A stretch of DNA of 12,170 nucleotides from Desulfobulbus sp. (lineage in GTDB: Bacteria; Desulfobacterota; Desulfobulbia; Desulfobulbales; Desulfobulbaceae), in assembly GCA_030602145.1 (NCBI GenBank), contig JAUWAH010000025.1, positions 1 through 12,170 of the forward strand, given 5' to 3'. Positions 6,652 to 12,170 of the stretch are shown piece after piece. The notes under the pieces were generated by a model, which was given only the letters and a program-made list of their open reading frames with translations, was not told the DNA's origin and did no database searches. The position numbers and the translations under genes were made by a program. Numbering within the stretch: the stretch's first letter is position 1; each line of letters starts with the position of its first letter.

Positions 6652-9600
6652 TGTTGTTCTCCCTTCAACGTCTCAAGCAGAAAGCGGATGCGGCCAAACA
6701 GGTCATCGTCGGAGGCCAGCGGCACCACCAGCCGCTGATCGGCGGTCAGGCGAATGACGGCGGCGGCCGATTTCTTCTTTCCCCCCTTGGGCTCGACCAA
6801 ACCGAGCAAACGTTGCGGATCGATGGGCGGGATGGGCACAAAGGAGAAAATGAGCCCATTGGGGCCCTGTTCCAGTTTGCTGATCCCCAAATCGCGCAAC
6901 TGCTGCTTGAGCCCGATGATCGCCAGCAGAGTCCGTGCCTCGGGGGGCAGGGGGCCGTACCGGTCGGCCAGCTCCTCCTCTAGATCAGCCAGATCCTCCC
7001 CCGTGCCGCTGCCGGCCATCGACAGCCGTCGGTAGATGGTGTAGCGCTGGCCGGCGTCCCGGACATACCCATCCGGCAGGTAGGCGGCGACCCGCAGCTT
7101 GATTTCCGGATCGAGTTCGGACATTGACGGATGCAGATCGCCACCCTGCTGCGCCCTGCGCTTCAGATCGGCCACCGTCGATTGGAGCAGCTCCAGATAG
7201 AGATCATAGCCGACCGCGGCAATGTGGCCCGACTGGGACACGCCGAGGAGATTGCCGCCGCCGCGGATCTGGAGATCGTTCATGGCCAGCTTGAATCCAC
7301 CGCCCAGTTCGGAGCAGTCCATCAGGGCCCTGAGTCGCTGCTGGGCATCCGGGGTGAGGTGATCGAGCGAGGCGACCAGCAGGTAGGCGTAGGCCTGACG
7401 GGCGGAACGCCCGACCCGGCCGCGCAATTGGTAGATGTCGGCCAGGCCGAGATGATCCGCCCGGTTGATGATGATGGTGTTGGCGTTGGGGATATCCAGG
7501 CCGGATTCAATGATCGTGGTGCAAACCAGGACATCGATGTCGTGATTGATGAACCGCACCATGATGTCCTCGAGTTGCGGTCCCGGCATCTGGCCATGGG
7601 CAACGCCGATGCGCGCCTGCGGAACCAGGGCGGCGATGGTGTCGGCCATGCGATGGATGGATTGGACCCGGTTGTGCACGAAGAAAAGCTGCCCGCCGCG
7701 TTCCATCTCCCGGGTAACCGCCTCCCGGATCACCAACTGATCGTACCGGGCCAGGAAGGTCTTGACCGAACGACGCTGACGGGGCGGCGTCGAAATCACC
7801 GACAGATCACGGATGCCCAGCAGCGACATTTGCAGAGTCCTGGGTATCGGCGTGGCGGTCAGGGTGAGCACATCGACCGTGGCCTTGAGTTTTTTGATCC
7901 TCTCCTTGTGGGCCACACCGAAACGGTGCTCCTCGTCGACCACCAATAATCCCAGCCGGTGAAACCGGATATCCTTGGACAGGAGCCGATGGGTGCCCAC
8001 CACCAGATCGATCTTGCCGGCCGCCAGCCTGGCGACGATCTCCTTCTGCTGCCGGGCGGTGCGAAACCGGTTGAGGCAGGCGATCTCCACGGGAAAGGAG
8101 GCAAACCGCTCCCGGAAGGTGGCGGCATGCTGCTCGGCCAGCACCGTGGTGGGCACCAGGATAGCCACCTGAAAGCCGTCTTCGATCACCTTGAAGGCCG
8201 CCCTTGCAGCGACCTCGGTCTTGCCGTAGCCGACATCGCCACAGACCAGTCTGTCCATGGGCTGGTCCCGGGTCAAGTCATCCACAACCTCATCGATGGC
8301 CTTGGCCTGACCGCTGGTCTCGTCGTAGGGAAACGATTCCTCGAGCTGACGATAGAGATCGCCGGGCGGAGTGAATCGATGTCCCTGCCGCATGGCGCGA
8401 TGGGCATAGATGTCCAGCAGTTCCAGGGCGATCTTCCATACCGCCTCGGTCACCTTCTTCTTGGTTGTCTGCCACCGCTGCGAACCGAGGCTGTCCAGCT
8501 TGGGCTCCTGGTCGGTCAACCCCTGATAGCGGCTGACCAAATGGAGCCGGTCCACCGGCGCGTAGAGTTTGTCGTCATCGCGATAGGCAATCTGCATGAA
8601 ATCACCCCGCTGGCCGAAAAACTCCATGTTCACCAAGCCCTCGAAGACCCCGATGCCGTGATCCCGATGGACGACAAAATCGCCGGGAACAAGGTGCTCG
8701 ATCTCAATGGGCTCGCCCTTATCGCGACTGGCCACTCGCTGCCGACCGGGTCGCAGCCGCTTGTCGCCAAACAGTTCCGTGGCCGAGAGCACATGCAGAT
8801 GCTCGGTCGGCAGGTCAAAACCCTTGGTCAGGGGCTGGTCATAGCAGATGACCACCCCGGCCTCAGCAGCCGCAGCCGGGTCGAAGGGTGCGGCCGCCGG
8901 AACGGTCCGGATTTGATGATTGCCCAACATCTCCCGCAGGTGGTCGGCCTGACGAGGCGAACGGCAGGCAAGGATAACCCGGTCGTGCTCCTGGTGCCAT
9001 TGGTGGATCCGATCCACCAGGGGAGCGAGGGCTCCCCGCTGTTTTCGGTGCAGTTCGATTTCCTGGGCGAGCAGGCTGTGATCGCCCGTCCCAGGGGAAA
9101 AGGTGGGGCCGGGATGATCCGGATCGGGGAGGAAGGAAAACCGCGCCGCTAGACGGCGCCGTGCATGGTCCTGCCACTCCTCATCGGTGAGGAACACTTC
9201 ATCCGGCGGCAGCACTGCCGCCCGATGGGAGACCGCCTCGTCATGATTGGCCTGAATGCGATCACGCACCAGCCGCATCCGCTGCTGCACCGCCAGCGGG
9301 TCGTGGATGACCAGGCCGGCATCGGCCGGCAGATAATCGAAAAAACTCTGCACGCCGCCGCGGCCGTCATACAGCAGGGGCAGAAGGAATTCCATGCCGG
9401 GAAATCGCAGGCCGCTGGCAAACCGTTCGCGGACAGTACGGAATGCATCCGCTGACCAGTGGTATCGTTCCGAAGCCTCCTCAACGGCGGCCAGCAGCCC
9501 TGCCCGCTCTCCGCTGGCGGGAAAAAGGATTTCCGATGCCGGCAGGAGGATCGCCTCGTTGATCGCCTGGCGTGAGCGCTGGGAGATGGGGTCGAACACC

Positions 9601-10187
9601 CGGATCGATTCGACCAAGTCGCCGAAAAAGTCCAAGCGGAGCGGGCCGGCCTTGGTTGTCCCTAAATTGGGAGGATAAACATCGACGAGACCACCACGCA
9701 GGGCCAGGTCGCCCTCCTGGCGGACCAGATCGCCGCTCTGATAGCCTGCAGCCACCAGGGAGCCGATCAGGTCGTCCCGGTCGGTCTCCTCGCCGGCGAT
9801 CACCAACTCGCTGTGATCGCTGAGGGATTGGGCGGGCAAAACCCGCCGCAAGACCGCTTCGGCAGACGTCAGGACGATGCACGGGCCGTTGTTGTCCCGG
9901 ATGTGGTGGAGGGTGGCCAGGCGTGAGCAGACCGTCGCCGGGTCGGGGGAGAGCGGCGTATAGGGAGGAATTTCATAACTCGGGTAGATATGAACCCGAA
10001 TATCTGAAAAAAACGCGATATCCTGGGCAAACAGTTCGAGCTGCTCGTCGGCGGGAAGCAGCCAGCAGAAGGTCCGCCGCAACGAAACCGCCGCCCTGCT
10101 GAGCAGCAGGGCGGCGGAAGCTCCATGGAGGCCGGAGATGTCGGAGGATGGGCCGCCGGCTCGCAGCCGCTCCACAATCGACTGCAT
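6648..10187 (-). CDS. mfd: Transcription-repair coupling factor Mfd
   Basis: This is a full-length Mfd (1179 aa; E. coli 1148). It removes RNA polymerase stalled at DNA lesions and recruits UvrA for nucleotide excision repair. The order of domains is: UvrB-like N-terminal module with a degenerate Walker A (residues 1 to about 350); the RNA polymerase-interacting domain near residues 495-565 (PGDFVVHRDHGIGVFEGL); the translocase with Walker A GDVGYGKT (650-657, K656), DEEHRFG (751-757), TATPIPRTL (about 780) and the LRGRVGRS arginine-finger motif (about 923); then the TRCF domain at the C-terminus. The start MQSIVERLRAGG fits the family, but no Shine-Dalgarno sequence precedes it; it begins 28 bases after the bamA stop, so re-initiation from bamA is possible. 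Its stop overlaps the nucleotidase start. A strong hairpin lies in its early codons. Confidence 0.98.
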   Translation of the reverse strand: MQSIVERLRAGGPSSDISGLHGASAALLLSRAAVSLRRTFCWLLPADEQLELFAQDIAFFSDIRVHIYPSYEIPPYTPLSPDPATVCSRLATLHHIRDNNGPCIVLTSAEAVLRRVLPAQSLSDHSELVIAGEETDRDDLIGSLVAAGYQSGDLVRQEGDLALRGGLVDVYPPNLGTTKAGPLRLDFFGDLVESIRVFDPISQRSRQAINEAILLPASEILFPASGERAGLLAAVEEASERYHWSADAFRTVRERFASGLRFPGMEFLLPLLYDGRGGVQSFFDYLPADAGLVIHDPLAVQQRMRLVRDRIQANHDEAVSHRAAVLPPDEVFLTDEEWQDHARRRLAARFSFLPDPDHPGPTFSPGTGDHSLLAQEIELHRKQRGALAPLVDRIHQWHQEHDRVILACRSPRQADHLREMLGNHQIRTVPAAAPFDPAAAAEAGVVICYDQPLTKGFDLPTEHLHVLSATELFGDKRLRPGRQRVASRDKGEPIEIEHLVPGDFVVHRDHGIGVFEGLVNMEFFGQRGDFMQIAYRDDDKLYAPVDRLHLVSRYQGLTDQEPKLDSLGSQRWQTTKKKVTEAVWKIALELLDIYAHRAMRQGHRFTPPGDLYRQLEESFPYDETSGQAKAIDEVVDDLTRDQPMDRLVCGDVGYGKTEVAARAAFKVIEDGFQVAILVPTTVLAEQHAATFRERFASFPVEIACLNRFRTARQQKEIVARLAAGKIDLVVGTHRLLSKDIRFHRLGLLVVDEEHRFGVAHKERIKKLKATVDVLTLTATPIPRTLQMSLLGIRDLSVISTPPRQRRSVKTFLARYDQLVIREAVTREMERGGQLFFVHNRVQSIHRMADTIAALVPQARIGVAHGQMPGPQLEDIMVRFINHDIDVLVCTTIIESGLDIPNANTIIINRADHLGLADIYQLRGRVGRSARQAYAYLLVASLDHLTPDAQQRLRALMDCSELGGGFKLAMNDLQIRGGGNLLGVSQSGHIAAVGYDLYLELLQSTVADLKRRAQQGGDLHPSMSELDPEIKLRVAAYLPDGYVRDAGQRYTIYRRLSMAGSGTGEDLADLEEELADRYGPLPPEARTLLAIIGLKQQLRDLGISKLEQGPNGLIFSFVPIPPIDPQRLLGLVEPKGGKKKSAAAVIRLTADQRLVVPLASDDDLFGRIRFLLETLKGEQQ
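10088..10117 (-). repeat. 13-bp perfect inverted repeat inside the 5' end of mfd
   Basis: CCGCCGCCCTGCT (10088-10100) and AGCAGGGCGGCGG (10105-10117) are exact complements around the 4-base loop GAGC. On the mfd sense strand this hairpin covers codons 24-34 and is followed by TTTCGTT, a weak U-rich stretch. It encodes the Ala/Leu-rich helix after the degenerate Walker A loop, so part of the symmetry could come from GC-rich Ala and Leu codons. The base pairing is certain; any role in attenuation or pausing is speculation. Confidence 0.6.
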
Positions 10188-10215
10188 GCCAGGCGGTCAG
10201 GAGGCAGGGGACGGC

Positions 10216-12170
10216 TTAGAAGGTGCCGCCCATGCTGAAGTCCCAGTTGGAGCTGTCCTCGCCATCCTTTTTATCCAGGTTGAAGCCCCAGGCCAGCCGG
10301 ATCGGACCGAGCGGCGAGGCCCACAGGATGCCGACGCCTGCGGTTTTCTTGTACTCGCTGAAGTCCCAGTCGTCGTCCATGTCGTAGACATCGCCGAAAT
10401 CGTGGAAGATCTCGCCATCGATCCCCATGTCCTTGACCAGGGGGAAGATCATGGCCACGGTGCCGTACCACATCTTGTCACCGCCGATCTTGTCACCGGT
10501 CAACGGGTCGCGGGGGCTGATGGAGCCGGAATCAAAGCCGCGGATCGAATTCATGCCGCCGAGGAAGAACTTCTCGTACACCGGCAACTTGTCGTCCTCG
10601 TTCTCAAACGCCTGGCCGGCGGCCAACTTGGCGTGGAAGACCGTGCTCCAGAACAGCGGGAAATACCAGGCCGAAGAGGCCTCGACCTTGGTGAATTCGG
10701 CATCGCCGCCGAACGGCCCGCCGGCGTAGCTGACGTTGATGGCGTTGCGGGAGCCCTGGGTCGGCGAGAACAGCTTGTCGCGGGTATCGCGGACCAGGCC
10801 GATCTCCGGCATGCTCATCAGGTTGATTTCCTTGGACTGAAGGATGGCGGAGGAGACATTGGCGTAGTTGATGTCGCTCAACTCGGTGTCGGAGATGGTG
10901 TATCCGTAAAAGATGCGCCATTCCTCCCAGAGCGGGTGACCAAGCCGGAAGGCGGCACCGGTGGAGTCCTTGGTGAAGTCGTCGTACTCGCGTTCCCAGT
11001 TGAACAGGTCGATGCTGCCGGAGACCTGGGAATCGTAAAGGCGCGGATTGGTGAACTTCAGGTTGTAGCGGGTGCTCTTGCTGCTGGTGCTCGCCGCCAG
11101 CGAGAGCCGGTTGCCGGTGCCGAACAGGTTGTTCTCGGAGATCTCACCCATGAAGAGGACATTTTCCGAAGAGGAATAACCGGCGCCGATCTGGAAGGAG
11201 CCCGTTGCCTTCTCCTTGACGTCGACCACCACATCCATCTGGTTTTCGGTCATGGTCGGCTTGGGAGTGACGGTGACCTCTACAAAAAAGCCCAGTCGCT
11301 TCAGCCGCTGGGTCGAGGTCCGGATGGCCTTGGAGTCGAAGCGGCCGCCCTCCTCCACCCGGAGATCGCGGCGGATGACGTTGTCGCGGGTGCGGGTGTT
11401 ACCCTGAATCTCCACCCGGTTGATGTAGGCCATGGCTCCCTTGTCGACCCGCACCAGGACATCGACCTGCTCGCCGCTCGACTTGGTCACCCGGGGATTG
11501 ACATCGGCGAAGGCGTACCCCTGCTCGGCATAGAGGTCGGTGATCCGGGTAATGTCGTCGCGCAGCACCTGACGGTTGAGATATTCCTCGTCGCGGATCT
11601 TCATCACGGCGAGCATCTCCTCCTTGCCCTTGATCAGGTCCCCCTCGATATCGACGGTGCCGACCCGGTAACGGCCGCCTTCGTCGATGGGGAAGGTGAC
11701 GAACAGCTCATCCTCCTTCTGTTCGACGATCGGCTCACCCACCTTGGCCTCGAGAAACCCCTTGTTCTGGTAGAAAGCGGCCACCCGTTCGGCATCCTGC
11801 CTGAGAACGTCCATCTTCAGCACGCCGGCATCGGTCAGCCAGGACAGCCACCACTTGTGGGTACTGGTCTGGATGACATCATCCAGTTCTCCCTCGGAAA
11901 AGCTTTTGTTTCCGGAGAAACCTATCTGTTCGATGGTGATTTTCTTGCCTTCCTTGATGTCGAAGACCACCTCGGCATTGGAGTCGGCCGGAGCATTGAT
12001 GCTGGCGGCGACCTCGGTGTTGTAATATCCCTTGGATCGGTAGAGATCCTTGATTTTCTGGACCCCTTCGTTGACCTTGGCCGGGTTGAGGATGGTGTTG
12101 GCAGCAATATTGGCGGCGTCGCGGACATCTTCCTCGCCCATGGCCTCGGCGCCGGTCACCACCACTTTAC
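10216..12170 (-). CDS. bamA: Outer-membrane protein assembly factor BamA (5' partial)
   Basis: The frame runs open to the window edge, with codons KVVVTGAEAM at the end, so the GTG at 12165 is internal and the start, signal peptide and first POTRA repeat lie beyond. About 650 residues are visible. They start late in a POTRA domain and continue through further POTRA repeats. One of these carries the Trp-rich insert HKWWLSWLTDAG. The last POTRA domain ends near VDVKEKATG. A 16-strand-type barrel begins at SFQIGAGYSSSENVLF. The loop-6 motif appears as SIRGFDSG (RGF codons at 10534-10542). The protein ends WDFSMGGTF with a terminal Phe, the expected beta-signal. BamA is the core of the BAM complex that folds beta-barrel proteins into the outer membrane. 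The mfd gene follows after 28 bases with no terminator between, so the two are probably co-transcribed. Confidence 0.96.
   Translation of the reverse strand, partial: KVVVTGAEAMGEEDVRDAANIAANTILNPAKVNEGVQKIKDLYRSKGYYNTEVAASINAPADSNAEVVFDIKEGKKITIEQIGFSGNKSFSEGELDDVIQTSTHKWWLSWLTDAGVLKMDVLRQDAERVAAFYQNKGFLEAKVGEPIVEQKEDELFVTFPIDEGGRYRVGTVDIEGDLIKGKEEMLAVMKIRDEEYLNRQVLRDDITRITDLYAEQGYAFADVNPRVTKSSGEQVDVLVRVDKGAMAYINRVEIQGNTRTRDNVIRRDLRVEEGGRFDSKAIRTSTQRLKRLGFFVEVTVTPKPTMTENQMDVVVDVKEKATGSFQIGAGYSSSENVLFMGEISENNLFGTGNRLSLAASTSSKSTRYNLKFTNPRLYDSQVSGSIDLFNWEREYDDFTKDSTGAAFRLGHPLWEEWRIFYGYTISDTELSDINYANVSSAILQSKEINLMSMPEIGLVRDTRDKLFSPTQGSRNAINVSYAGGPFGGDAEFTKVEASSAWYFPLFWSTVFHAKLAAGQAFENEDDKLPVYEKFFLGGMNSIRGFDSGSISPRDPLTGDKIGGDKMWYGTVAMIFPLVKDMGIDGEIFHDFGDVYDMDDDWDFSEYKKTAGVGILWASPLGPIRLAWGFNLDKKDGEDSSNWDFSMGGTF

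Noticed and set aside
7959..9152. Long plus-strand open frame (397 codons) opposite mfd
   Set aside because: It lies wholly antisense to well-conserved mfd helicase and RID coding sequence, and its translation is compositionally odd with no domain. It is a GC-rich shadow frame, as is the one at 7131-7949.
12163..12165. GTG at 12165 as the start of bamA
   Set aside because: The frame continues to the window edge, and a BamA starting here would lack a signal peptide and N-terminal POTRA repeats.
1..12170. Mobile elements, CRISPR arrays, tRNA or rRNA genes
   Set aside because: No transposase or integrase motifs, no regularly spaced repeats and no tRNA- or rRNA-like segments were seen; nearly all bases are accounted for by seven genes.

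Overview
The window looks like ordinary chromosomal DNA of a GC-rich, Gram-negative bacterium. A BamA outer-membrane assembly protein proves a diderm envelope. The style of the proteins (HD-GYP signalling, a cNMP-binding/methyltransferase fusion, a BamA with a tryptophan-rich insertion in POTRA 3) suggests Desulfobacterota, perhaps a Desulfobulbus-like lineage. That taxonomic guess comes from memory of such families and not from a search.

Left half, plus strand: three closely packed genes (gaps of 3 and 9 bases) form what is probably one operon. The first is cut by the window start. It joins a cyclic-nucleotide-binding domain to a class I SAM-dependent methyltransferase. The next two are tandem paralogues of almost equal size (571 and 568 aa). 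Each has a multi-spanning membrane sensor region, a helical linker, a PAS domain and a C-terminal HD-GYP domain, the fold that hydrolyses cyclic-di-GMP. The second paralogue keeps all the metal ligands but has lost the Arg and Lys that normally hold the c-di-GMP phosphates. A separate plus-strand gene follows after a structured leader of about 180 bases. It encodes an unrecognised membrane protein with a proline-rich hinge and a long coiled coil, and ends at a strong intrinsic terminator.

Right half, minus strand: bamA (its 5' end is outside the window), then mfd after 28 bases, then a YrfG-like purine nucleotidase whose ATG overlaps the mfd stop codon (ATGA). These are housekeeping genes that appear to be co-transcribed: outer-membrane protein assembly, transcription-coupled repair and nucleotide metabolism. 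They converge on the plus-strand genes, and the plus-strand terminator lies inside the last codons of the nucleotidase gene.

The most interesting part is the signalling operon. A small-molecule-responsive methyltransferase sits beside two membrane receptors whose output is c-di-GMP turnover. It could be a signal-synthase/receptor pair resembling Phc-type methyl-ester quorum sensing but with HD-GYP output. This is a hypothesis from gene order and motifs, not something the sequence proves. No mobile elements, CRISPR arrays, tRNAs or rRNAs were seen.
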